Origin: Flavobacterium faecale
Lineage (GTDB): Bacteria; Bacteroidota; Bacteroidia; Flavobacteriales; Flavobacteriaceae
Direction of reading: 5' to 3'
DNA length: 64,000 nucleotides
Assembly (NCBI RefSeq): GCF_003076455.1
Contig: NZ_CP020918.1
Span: forward strand, 2,046,001-2,110,000
Position 1 is the stretch's first letter; the number at the start of each line of letters is the position of its first letter. The notes under the pieces were generated by a model. That model was given only the letters and a program-made list of their open reading frames with translations. It did no database searches and was not told where the DNA came from. Shown here piece by piece: positions 8,674-15,752 of the stretch. The translations under genes and the position numbers were made by a program.

Positions 8674-10206
8674 GTGCCGTTAGGCACTTAATATAGGTAG
8701 AGAATTTGAATTGACATGGGGTGTAGTGCCGTAGGTATGCAATTGCTACGTTATTATACCGTACCTACGGCACTCTAATTCAGATTAATTATTTTTTTTA
8801 CCAATATATTGTGCCTAACGACACATTAGCAGAGTACCTATAAATGATTTACATAAGTATTGGTTGTAGTTAAAGTAATTATAAAATAAATACTGTAAAT
8901 CAAGTGTTCAACTGAGCCGTTAGGCACCTAATATAGGTAGAAAATGTGATTAGATATAGGGTGTAGTGCCGTAGGTACGCAATTGAGATAAGGTTTTTTC
9001 GTACCCACGGCACTTTAATTCGGATTGATTGTTTTTTTACCAATATATTGTGCCTAACGGCACATTAGTAAAGTACCTACAAATGGTTCGCATAAATATT
9101 GGTTGTTTTTATAGTTGTTAGAAATAAGTACTGTAAATCAAGTGTTCAACTGTGCCGTTAGGCACTTAATATAGGTAGAAAATGTAAATTGATATAGGGT
9201 GTAGTGCCGTAGGTACGCAATTGAGATAAGGTTGTTTCGTACCTACGGCACTCTAATTGGGATTGATTGTTTTTTTATCAATATATTGTGCCTAACGGCA
9301 CATTAGTAGATTGTCTATAAATGATTTACATAAGTATTGGATGTCTTTGTAGTTGTAATAAATAAATACTTCAAATCAAATGCTCAACTGTGCCGTTAGG
9401 CACATAATATAGGTAGAGGATGTTATTAAATATGGGATGTAGTGCCGTAGGTACGCAATTGCAACGTTGTTATACCGTACCTACGGCACTCTAATTCGTA
9501 TTGATTGTTTTTTTTAGCAGTATATTGTGCCTAACGGCACATTAGCAGAGTAACTATAAATGATTCTTATAAATATTGATTGTTTTTATAGTTGTTAGAA
9601 ATAAGTACTGTAAATCAAGTGTTCAACTGTGCCGTTAGGCACTTAATATAGGTAGAAAATGTAATTGATATAGGGTGTAGTGCCGTAGGTACGCAATTGA
9701 GATAAGGTTGTTTTCGTACCTACGGCACTCCAATTCCGATTGATTGTTTTTTTTTACCAGTATATTGTGCCTATCGGCACATTAGCAGAGTAACTATAAA
9801 TGATTCTCATAAGTATTAGTAGTTTTTGTAATTACAAAATAAGTACTGCAAATCAAGTGTTCGATTGTGCCGTTAGGCACATAATATAGGTAGAAAACGT
9901 AGATTGATATCCATTTGGCGTGCCGTAGGTACGCAATTTCAACGTTATTATACCGTACCTACGGCACTACAATTCGCTCTGATTTTTTTTCTACCAATAT
10001 GTTATGCCTAACGGCACAGTAGTAGAGTACCTATAAATGATTCACATAAGTATTAGTTGTTTTTATAATTACAAAATAAATACTGCAAATTATGTGCTCA
10101 ACTGTGCCGTTAGGCACAAAATGTAGGTAGAAAATGTGATTAGATATGGGTTGTAGTGCCGTAGGTACGCAATTGTAATGCGGTTGTCCCGTACCTGCAG
10201 CACTCC
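8674..10206. repeat. Palindromic array A: seven ~238-bp BIME-like units
   Basis: The hairpin GTGCCGTTAGGCAC (5-bp stem, loop GTTA; the second copy has one mismatch) starts units at 8674, 8914, 9152, 9390, 9629, 9867 and 10104, a strikingly even period of 237-240 bases. Each full unit holds, in order: hairpin a; 8 nt; GGTAGAAAA or a close variant; then GTGCCGTAGGTACG, a ~20-nt spacer and its exact complement CGTACCTACGGCAC; then TTTTTTACCAATATATT; then hairpin a inverted (GTGCCTAACGGCAC). Each unit is therefore a nested long palindrome of about 160 bases followed by a ~75-base linker. The seventh unit is truncated after the inner palindrome (CGTACCTGCAGCAC). No open frame runs through it. It fills the whole gap between the sulfurtransferase and crp genes. 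Confidence 0.95.
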
Positions 10207-10262
10207 AAATGACAAAATATTAGAATAGGCATTTTACGCATTTGTATCTACGTTATATAACA

Positions 10263-10310
10263 AATAAAAAAAAAGTTGCAACTAATAAAACGGCTGCAAC
10301 TTTCTTTTTT
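10263..10310 (-). terminator. Intrinsic terminator of the ribB-crp operon
   Basis: AAAGTTGCA (10272-10280) pairs with TGCAACTTT (10295-10303) over a 14-base loop. On the minus strand it is followed by nine T residues. It lies about 80 bases beyond the crp stop codon. Confidence 0.7.
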
Positions 10311-10381
10311 ATGGAAACACTAAAAAAAATAATTAATACTGACTAACACTTGAATCTAGCATAGGCTGCAGTAGCAAATTA

Positions 10382-10963
10382 TTAATTAGAAATTTTAGAC
10401 TTGATCCTGCTCAAAGTTTCTTGTGATATATTGATGTAAGAAGCTACTATTTTGTTGGGTAGACGTTTAACAATGGTGGGATTTATTTTAAACAATTGGT
10501 TATATCTTTCTGAAGCATCCAAAGTGGTAAAAGACATTAATCTTTTTGAATTATTCACATAGGCTTTTTCTAAATAGATACTATAAAAGTCGTTCCATTT
10601 TGGAATTATTTTCATGAGATGTCTAAAATCTTCGTGTGTGATATATAAAAGTTTACTATTTTCAACAACCTGAATCGTTTCTTGCGCTGGCTCATTCGTT
10701 ATAAAACTAACAAGTGCTGTTGCCCAATGATTTTCGAAGGCGATGTAACGAGTAACGTCTTTTTCAACATCATTGATGTAAAATATTCTCAAGCAACCTT
10801 CTAAAACAAAGTAACTAACTTGACTCACCTTTCCATGAGCAAGTAAAATTTCATTTTTATTTTTGTCAACGGGTTTAAAATAAGATAGAATGGTTTTTAG
10901 GTCATCCTCATCCACATTAATATTTTTTTTAATGTAAGTAGCAAGTTCGGGATAGTTTGTCAT
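10382..10963 (-). CDS. Crp/Fnr-family transcriptional regulator
   Basis: This 193-residue cytoplasmic regulator has an N-terminal cyclic-nucleotide-binding beta-roll (about residues 20-115, including EILLAHGKVSQVSYFVLEGC) and a dimerisation helix. It ends with a helix-turn-helix whose recognition part is SYINISQETLSRIKSKI (about 175-191). The phosphate-binding R-S/T of true cAMP receptors is not evident and there is no N-terminal cysteine cluster for an iron-sulfur centre. It is therefore neither a classic Crp nor an Fnr, and its ligand is unknown. Its ATG (10961-10963) directly abuts the TAA of the ribB-like gene, so the two are translationally coupled. A palindrome resembling a Crp/Fnr box lies upstream of the operon, which suggests autoregulation. 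Confidence 0.88.
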   Translation of the reverse strand: MTNYPELATYIKKNINVDEDDLKTILSYFKPVDKNKNEILLAHGKVSQVSYFVLEGCLRIFYINDVEKDVTRYIAFENHWATALVSFITNEPAQETIQVVENSKLLYITHEDFRHLMKIIPKWNDFYSIYLEKAYVNNSKRLMSFTTLDASERYNQLFKINPTIVKRLPNKIVASYINISQETLSRIKSKISN

Positions 10964-11626
10964 TTAATTGTAGTCTCTGACAAATTTACGATATTGAATT
11001 ATATCTTTAATTGATAATACGATCAAATCGTGTTCTTTTCCAAATTCGATTATTGTATTCCTATTCGCCATTGTTCCGTCATCATTCATTAATTCGCACA
11101 ATACTGCTTCGGGTTTTAAGCCTGCCAATTTCATTAAATCAATGCTTCCCTCGGTATGACCTTCTCTGTCAAAAACGCCATTATCCCTACCTCGCAGCGG
11201 AAAAATATGTCCTGGTCTTGCCAAGTCATCGCTTTTGGCATTATTAGCACAAGCAACTTGGATGGTTTTTAATCTATCTTTTGCAGAAACACCAGTAGTT
11301 ACACCTTCTCTCGCTTCGATAGTGATAGTAAAGGGGGTTTGAAAGCTACTTGTGTTTTCTTTCACCATATAAGGTAAGTCCAGTATATCAGCTTTTTCAT
11401 TGGTTAAACATAGACATACAATACCACTACATTTTCTAATCATGAGTGCCATACTCGCAACAGTCATATTATGAGCAGAGAATATGAGGTCACCTTCATT
11501 TTCTCTATTTTTATCATCTACCAAAATTACTCCGCCGCCATTTTGTAGATGCTTCAATGCTTTTTCAAAGTTTAGTTGACTATTTATATCAATTTCAGGA
11601 TAAGTTTCTATTTGTGTGAGTTCCAT
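10964..11626 (-). CDS. ribB: 3,4-dihydroxy-2-butanone-4-phosphate synthase (monofunctional RibB)
   Basis: This 220-residue cytoplasmic enzyme converts ribulose 5-phosphate into formate and the four-carbon precursor of riboflavin. Visible family motifs are [15 protein letters not shown] (about residues 37-51, acidic metal and substrate ligands), [30 protein letters not shown] (in two parts: RPGHIFPL and the HTEGSID metal site, about 136-164) and [10 protein letters not shown] near 178-187. It lacks the GTP cyclohydrolase II domain fused to it in the RibBA proteins common in Bacteroidota, so it is a stand-alone, possibly second copy. It shares an operon with the Crp/Fnr regulator. No FMN riboswitch is visible upstream; a dyad that could bind the regulator is. 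ATG start at 11626. Confidence 0.92.
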   Translation of the reverse strand: MELTQIETYPEIDINSQLNFEKALKHLQNGGGVILVDDKNRENEGDLIFSAHNMTVASMALMIRKCSGIVCLCLTNEKADILDLPYMVKENTSSFQTPFTITIEAREGVTTGVSAKDRLKTIQVACANNAKSDDLARPGHIFPLRGRDNGVFDREGHTEGSIDLMKLAGLKPEAVLCELMNDDGTMANRNTIIEFGKEHDLIVLSIKDIIQYRKFVRDYN

Positions 11627-11648
11627 TTTAGCTTTAAATTATTTGATA

Positions 11649-11694
11649 CAAAGCTAAAGTTGTTTTTTATCAAAAAATTTGATGTAAGTCAAAT
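11649..11694 (-). promoter_or_regulatory. Promoter with Crp/Fnr-type operator for ribB-crp
   Basis: Read on the minus strand, TAGCTTTG (11649-11656) matches the Bacteroidota -7 box TAnnTTTG. Upstream lies the perfect dyad ATTTGA-N6-TCAAAT (11677-11694), containing TTGATGTAAGTCAA, one base off the Fnr-type TTGATnnnnATCAA. If transcription begins about 6 bases past the -7 box, the dyad centre falls near -42, the usual place for class II activation. The co-transcribed regulator is the obvious binder. This is inference from position and symmetry. Confidence 0.5.
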
Positions 11695-11929
11695 AATAAA
11701 AAAATTTGAACAGTGCCCTTTTTGATTGTTTTACATTCGGCGTCATACGTCATGCGATCGTACGTGAGGCATATACGTATCACAAAATCACATAAACCTA
11801 TGCGATCATGGGCTCAAATGCTACACGAAGCTGCTTGCGAAGTAGAGTCAATCTGTTTTTCTATTTGGAATGGTAGTTATTGTATCCTATTTCATCTTTG
11901 GTCATTACTATTGGCAACTGTTTATGAGT
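11695..11929. other. Intergenic stretch without recognised gene
   Basis: Together with the promoter zone this makes a 303-base gap between ribB and the deiodinase-like gene. Bases ~11705-11860 are less AT-rich and repeat the phrases ATGCGATC and ATACGT, which may be the relic of a gene or element. No frame with coding character, terminator or RNA fold was recognised. Confidence 0.3.
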
Positions 11930-12613
11930 TTAATAAAATACACAAATATCGTCCAGTTCTTTTCTTTGCAAATCTGGAACCCAACAGTCGTCTGCGGGAT
12001 AGCTCACAGGAATCAACATAAAAGGTTTTTCGTTTTCGGGGCGTTTAAGTGTTTTGGTCAAGAAATTCATCGGACTTGGAGTATGCGTCAATGCTACTAA
12101 TCCGGCGTTGTGTATGGCAGCCAACAAAAATCCAGTGGCAAGGCCTACGCTTTCTTGTACATAATAATTGTTTTTGTTTTTTCCTTCTTCACCAAATTCA
12201 TAAGTACGTTTGAAAACGATAATTAAATAAGGAGCAATTTCTAGAAATGGTTTTTCCCAACCTGTTCCTAGTGGCTTCAAGTCTTCAAGCCAACTGTCAG
12301 ACATACGTGACTTATAACTGTGGCGTTCCTCTTCTTCGGCTGCGATACGAATTTGCTTTTTGATCTCGGGGTTCTCAACAACACAAAAAGTCCATGGTTG
12401 TTTGTGCGCTCCCGAAGGCGCTGTTGATGCAGTTTTAATCAAATTATGAATGACCTCTCGTGGTATCGGTCGATCAGAAAATTCTCTAACAGATCGCCTT
12501 TTTTCCATTTTTTCATAGAAAGCTTTAGATTTTTCAAGGATCTCTTTTTCTTCTGGCTGTGGTAAACTATACTTTATGTACGGATGATTATCAATAATTT
12601 TGTGGTCGCTCAT
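11930..12613 (-). CDS. Nitroreductase-fold flavoprotein, iodotyrosine deiodinase (IYD) homologue
   Basis: This 227-residue FMN protein matches iodotyrosine deiodinase better than ordinary nitroreductases. RRSVREFSDRPIP (39-51) and APSGAHKQPWTFCVV (65-79) are FMN-binding segments, the second nearly identical to the animal enzyme. The lid that defines IYD is intact: E96, Y100 and K121 have the same mutual spacing (4 and 21 residues) as the glutamate, tyrosine and lysine that bind the amino-acid end of the substrate in mammalian IYD. The C-terminus (MLIPVSYPADDCWVPDLQRKELDDI) also fits. Bacterial homologues reductively dehalogenate halotyrosines in vitro; a natural role here is unknown. No membrane anchor, so presumably cytoplasmic. 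ATG at 12613, single gene. The IYD assignment rests on remembered homologue sequence. Confidence 0.8.
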   Translation of the reverse strand: MSDHKIIDNHPYIKYSLPQPEEKEILEKSKAFYEKMEKRRSVREFSDRPIPREVIHNLIKTASTAPSGAHKQPWTFCVVENPEIKKQIRIAAEEEERHSYKSRMSDSWLEDLKPLGTGWEKPFLEIAPYLIIVFKRTYEFGEEGKNKNNYYVQESVGLATGFLLAAIHNAGLVALTHTPSPMNFLTKTLKRPENEKPFMLIPVSYPADDCWVPDLQRKELDDICVFY

Positions 12614-12719
12614 GGTATTTGAATTAAATTTGGTTTTTAAAATAATGCAGTAGTCGTTTCTTTTTTTTACAAAATATTTTGGTCTACTCTTTTGTACTGT
12701 AAATCAATAATACACTCTT

Positions 12720-13151
12720 TTAATTAAACTTAAGAGGTTTTTTCAATAATTTGGAGGTATTTTCTTTTTTGTAGACAATGGTAGAGTCCAGTTGACCGTT
12801 CATTTTATAGTACGACCATTTCCCTATGTAGTACCAATGACTTTCTACGGCGTCACTATCATACTGTGTTTTTCCTTTTTTATATACTTGACCATTGGGA
12901 TGATAAAAAACGGTTTTGGTGTTATAGCCGCGATAACGCTCTGTTTTAATTAGGTTTCCGTCTTTAAAGTAGCGCCACTTGCCTTTCTCATTGCCCTTGT
13001 GGTATCGTCCAGTTGCCGTGTAGACCGATTCAAGGGAATCGGTAATTACCCATTTACCTTCTGGTTTTTTATTTTTATACTGATTGATTTTGGAGCTACA
13101 ACTGCTTAATCCTGTAATGATTAGAGTAGCTAAAAAAAGTGGTTTAAGCAT
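12720..13151 (-). CDS. Small lipoprotein with MORN-like repeats
   Basis: This 143-residue protein has a lipoprotein signal: a charged start, a hydrophobic stretch, then LSSC with the lipidated cysteine at residue 18. The mature part consists of repeats built around G-K-W and Y-x-N-G phrases (PEGKWVITDS, EKGKWRYFKDGNLIKTERY, YHPNGQVYKKG, IGKWSYYKMNGQLDSTIVY). These resemble the MORN/YwqK-type repeats common in Bacteroidota. It should sit on the periplasmic face of a membrane or at the surface. Such repeat proteins are often linked to secreted toxins or surface structures, but no partner gene is next to it and no function is claimed. ATG at 13151; monocistronic between the deiodinase-like gene (same strand) and divergent nusB. 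Confidence 0.75.
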   Translation of the reverse strand: MLKPLFLATLIITGLSSCSSKINQYKNKKPEGKWVITDSLESVYTATGRYHKGNEKGKWRYFKDGNLIKTERYRGYNTKTVFYHPNGQVYKKGKTQYDSDAVESHWYYIGKWSYYKMNGQLDSTIVYKKENTSKLLKKPLKFN

Positions 13152-13404
13152 AAGTATAATTTTAGAAGCTGTTGGTTGCTTGATTTGAACTTGTTCTTAA
13201 AAGTAGTGAATATATCTATTCGGTAAGAAAAAAGTATATTTTTTGAATAAGAATCGAATGGTAGTTAGATCGGATGGCCTTTAAAAATAGGGTTGGGAGG
13301 TGAGAAATAAAAACGGTTTTTTGAATAGTTCCAGTAAGCAGCGAAACGGGTTAGTGACATTTCAATACAAAATGTCATTAAATAAAGAGGCGTTGTTGCC
13401 TAGC

Positions 13405-13491
13405 CCTGATCGCAGCAAGTATCCTTTTTTGTGGTGGAGAGCCCGAAGCCTCGGGACGATCCACCATAAAAAAGATACTGCGCAGAGCAGG
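13405..13491. repeat. Extragenic long imperfect palindrome (REP-like)
   Basis: Arms run CCTGATCGCAGCAAGTATCC... and ...GATACTGCGCAGAGCAGG. The best-paired part is AGTATC plus a T-run plus GTGGTGGA against TCCACCAT plus an A-run plus GATACT, with an inner hairpin CCCGA-AGCC-TCGGG at the tip. The element is GC-richer than its surroundings and sits upstream of nusB. Hairpins of this layout (CCTGAT...AAAAGATA...) are familiar as dispersed repeats in Flavobacterium genomes. The weak open frame across it (13300-13575) is not protein-like. Confidence 0.7.
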
Positions 13492-13587
13492 ACAGCTGTT
13501 GTTGTAAAACGGATTGATGTGCTCCAAATGATTTGTATGATTTATCTCTTTTTGAAATTTAAATTTTATTTTTAGAAATGGAATAAC

Positions 13588-13595
13588 TACTTTTG
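13588..13595 (+). promoter_or_regulatory. -7 promoter box of nusB-yajC
   Basis: TACTTTTG followed by CACTC matches TAnnTTTG and is 28 bases before the nusB start. No convincing TTG at -33 is present. Confidence 0.5.
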
Positions 13596-13623
13596 CACTC
13601 TAATTTTTAAAAGTTCTTACAAG

Positions 13624-14568
13624 GTGGTAAACAGAAGACACATTCGCGTCAAAGTAATGCAATCGATTTATGCGATGCATCAAAATGGTTCTGATAATTT
13701 CGAGAAAGAAGAAAAATTTCTTTTTTTTAGTATAGACAGTATTCAGGATTTATATCTTACCATGGTTTCCTCTTTGATGGAAATTTGTAAAAAAGAATCG
13801 GAGTTTTTGCATAAATCAAGTTTGAAACACTTGGCTACTACTGCAGAACGCAATCCCAACAACAAATTTATTAATAATGCCGTTTTCCAGATCTTGGCCG
13901 AAAATAATTCGCTAAGTATTGGTATTGAAACACGTAAAATTGATTCTTGGTATTTGAACCAAGATTATATTATGTTGTTGTTGAATGCTATAAAACAAAG
14001 TCAGTACTATATTGACTATATGAGCAACGCAAAACAATCTTTTGAAGAAGACAAACAGTTGATTGTGGATTTGTTTGTGAACGTTATTGCACCAAACGAA
14101 AAGTTGTACGAGCATTTGGAAGATGATAAATTGACTTGGATTGATGATATTCCGTTAGTGAATACTTTGATTGCTAAGCAATTGAAAGCTTTGGAGCCAA
14201 TTGAGAATGATAACTTTAGAGTTCCTAGAGTATATAAGGACACTGAGGATAAAGATTTTGCAAAAGATTTGTTTCGTAAAACTGTTTTGAACGAAAAAGA
14301 ATTGGCTAAACAATTTGCAGATAAAACGCCAAACTGGGATAGTGATCGTATTGCCGAATTGGATACTATTATTTTGAAAATGGCGATTTGTGAGTTTATG
14401 AAATTTCCATCGATTCCTGTAAAAGTTACTTTGAACGAGTACTTGGAGTTGGCAAAAGAATATTCTACTCCAAAAAGTAGTTTGTTTATCAACGGTATTT
14501 TGGATAACTTGGTCAAAGAAATGACAACTAATAAAACAATGATGAAGACCGGTCGTGGTTTAATGTAA
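13624..14568 (+). CDS. nusB: Transcription antitermination factor NusB
   Basis: This 314-residue protein begins MVNRRHIRVKVMQSIYAMHQ, the typical start of Bacteroidota NusB, read from a GTG with AAGG just before it. The helical NusB RNA-binding domain lies in the C-terminal half: the segment DRIAELDTIILKMAICEFM, VKVTLNEYLELAKEYSTPKS and SLFINGILDNLVKEM (about residues 240-300) matches the conserved core. At 314 residues it is about twice the E. coli length, because Bacteroidota versions have a long N-terminal region in place of the short first helix. NusB with NusE binds boxA RNA and promotes antitermination of rRNA transcription. It is followed 27 bases later by yajC, the usual arrangement in this phylum. 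Confidence 0.92.
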   Translation: MVNRRHIRVKVMQSIYAMHQNGSDNFEKEEKFLFFSIDSIQDLYLTMVSSLMEICKKESEFLHKSSLKHLATTAERNPNNKFINNAVFQILAENNSLSIGIETRKIDSWYLNQDYIMLLLNAIKQSQYYIDYMSNAKQSFEEDKQLIVDLFVNVIAPNEKLYEHLEDDKLTWIDDIPLVNTLIAKQLKALEPIENDNFRVPRVYKDTEDKDFAKDLFRKTVLNEKELAKQFADKTPNWDSDRIAELDTIILKMAICEFMKFPSIPVKVTLNEYLELAKEYSTPKSSLFINGILDNLVKEMTTNKTMMKTGRGLM

Positions 14569-14595
14569 TTTATTAATTAAAAATAAAATAAAACA

Positions 14596-14871
14596 ATGTT
14601 AGAAAATTTAAACAAATTTGCTCCCTTTTTACTAATGTTTGTAGTGATCTATTTCTTTATGATTAGACCGCAACAAAAGAAAGCAAAACAAGAAAAAGTG
14701 TTTGAAAGCGAATTGAAAGTAGGTGATAAAGTTATTACAAAAAGTGGTCTTCACGGTAAAGTGTCTGAGCTTTCTGAGACGACAGTAGTAATTGAAACTA
14801 TGGCTGGAAAATTGAAAATGGAGCGTTCTGCAATCTCTATGGAGATGAGTGCTTCTTTGGCAAAAAAATAA
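14596..14871 (+). CDS. yajC: Sec translocon accessory subunit YajC
   Basis: This 91-residue protein has a single N-terminal membrane helix (FAPFLLMFVVIYFFMIRPQQK, in residues 8-28), the invariant RPQQKK turn, and a small soluble domain with VGDKVITKSGLHGKV. These are the defining features of YajC, which associates with SecDF and the SecYEG channel in the inner membrane. Length is normal. It is the second gene after nusB, separated by 27 bases, and ends at a strong terminator, so the pair forms a short operon. Confidence 0.95.
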   Translation: MLENLNKFAPFLLMFVVIYFFMIRPQQKKAKQEKVFESELKVGDKVITKSGLHGKVSELSETTVVIETMAGKLKMERSAISMEMSASLAKK

Positions 14872-14890
14872 TAGCTTTGCTATAGATTAC

Positions 14891-14925
14891 AAAAAAAGTC
14901 CCAATTGAATTGGGACTTTTTTTTT
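14891..14925. terminator. Bidirectional intrinsic terminator
   Basis: The stem AGTCCCAATT/AATTGGGACT has A7 on its left and T9 on its right. It stands between yajC (plus) and the lysine-rich gene (minus), whose 3' ends face each other, and can serve both. Confidence 0.9.
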
Positions 14926-14937
14926 GATTACGAAAAA

Positions 14938-15390
14938 TTACTTTTTCTTGTTTTTGCTCTTTTTCTTAGACTTCTTAGCCTTTTTTGTTTTAGCTTTCGC
15001 TTTTTTCTCTTTAAGCTTTGCTTTTACTTTGGCTTTTTTGGCTTTTTCTTTCTTCGCTTTTTTCGCTTTGGCTAGTTTCTTTTTTGCTTTTTGTTTTGCT
15101 TTTTCTTTAGCTTCAGCTTTTTTCAATTTTGCTTTTTTCTTGTCAGACATCTTTACTTTGTTTTTTTTCTTCTTGGTTTTAGACTTCACTTTTGTTGCAG
15201 CATCATCTGCAACTGTTTCTATATTTTCTTCGACAGTTGTTTTAGTTGTAATTTCGGCAACAGTCTCAGGTTCTTGTATTGCAATTTCTTCCGTAGGAGT
15301 TTTAATAGTTTCTTCTACTTTGTTTTCAACTACCTCATTGTTTTTAGGAACAACAGGTTCAACTTCTTGTTTTTTTTGATTGCGGACCAT
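14938..15390 (-). CDS. Lysine/alanine-rich histone-H1-like protein
   Basis: This 150-residue protein has two parts. The N-terminal ~65 residues are acidic (rich in E, V and T). The C-terminal ~85 residues are almost only K, A and E in KAK and KKAK patterns, ending KSKKKSKNKKK. Such tails occur in bacterial histone-H1-like and AlgP-type proteins that bind and condense DNA by charge. There is no signal peptide or membrane segment. ATG at 15390. Because the tail has low complexity, homology is unreliable and the number of repeats probably varies among strains. The frame is continuous despite the repeats, which supports a real gene. The opposite strand is also open over much of this region only because of the composition. 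Confidence 0.65.
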   Translation of the reverse strand: MVRNQKKQEVEPVVPKNNEVVENKVEETIKTPTEEIAIQEPETVAEITTKTTVEENIETVADDAATKVKSKTKKKKNKVKMSDKKKAKLKKAEAKEKAKQKAKKKLAKAKKAKKEKAKKAKVKAKLKEKKAKAKTKKAKKSKKKSKNKKK

Positions 15391-15681
15391 TATATATTTT
15401 CGTTTAAAAATTAAGTACTAGCGGTAAAAATCAGTGTTAACTTAATGTTATGTAATTGTTATGCAAATGTATGAAATAATACCGTTTTCCAATGTTAAGT
15501 TTTTTATGGTGTATGAATTTTAGGTAAATTCTAGGTCTTTTTATCTTTGTTGCGTTGGTTTAATTGGTTGATATTTAGTAAGTTTTGTCTTTGTGTTTTT
15601 CCAATGTTAAGTTTTTTCTGCAATGTGTTTCGAATACCAATAATGATCGTTTTTTGGTAAGAAGTTAGAAGAGATAGGAAT
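15391..15681. other. Intergenic region with a 21-bp direct repeat
   Basis: TTTTCCAATGTTAAGTTTTTT occurs exactly at 15485-15505 and again at 15597-15617, 112 bases apart. A plus-strand -7-like box TATCTTTG lies between them (15542-15549) but no gene follows on that strand. The repeats could be protein-binding sites for the minus-strand lysine-rich gene or a small duplication. Nothing else is recognised. Confidence 0.5.
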
Positions 15682-15718
15682 AAAAAATGCCTCAAATAAG
15701 ATTACTTTTTGAGGCATT
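15682..15718 (-). terminator. Intrinsic terminator of the SusCD operon
   Basis: AATGCCTCAAA pairs with TTTGAGGCATT; on the minus strand the stem is followed by a run of T. It lies 35 bases past the SusD-like stop. Confidence 0.8.
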
Positions 15719-15752
15719 GATTGTAGTTGTAAATGAAATTTTAATGCTTTAA

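Noticed and set aside
8640..10210. CRISPR array
   Set aside because: Units are ~238 bases and almost identical throughout, with nested inverted repeats; there are no short constant repeats with unique spacers and no cas genes.
10382..10963. cAMP-dependent Crp or iron-sulfur Fnr
   Set aside because: The cAMP phosphate-binding residues and the Fnr cysteine cluster are both missing.
11627..11929. FMN riboswitch before ribB
   Set aside because: The conserved RFN element stems (AGGG, GAUUC and similar blocks) are not present; the leader is short.
13300..13575. 91-codon frame before nusB
   Set aside because: It crosses the REP-like palindrome and the nusB promoter box; no recognisable protein features.
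14924..15414. Phenylalanine-rich membrane proteins on the plus strand
   Set aside because: These frames are the reverse complement of the lysine codons of the H1-like gene and lack start signals.
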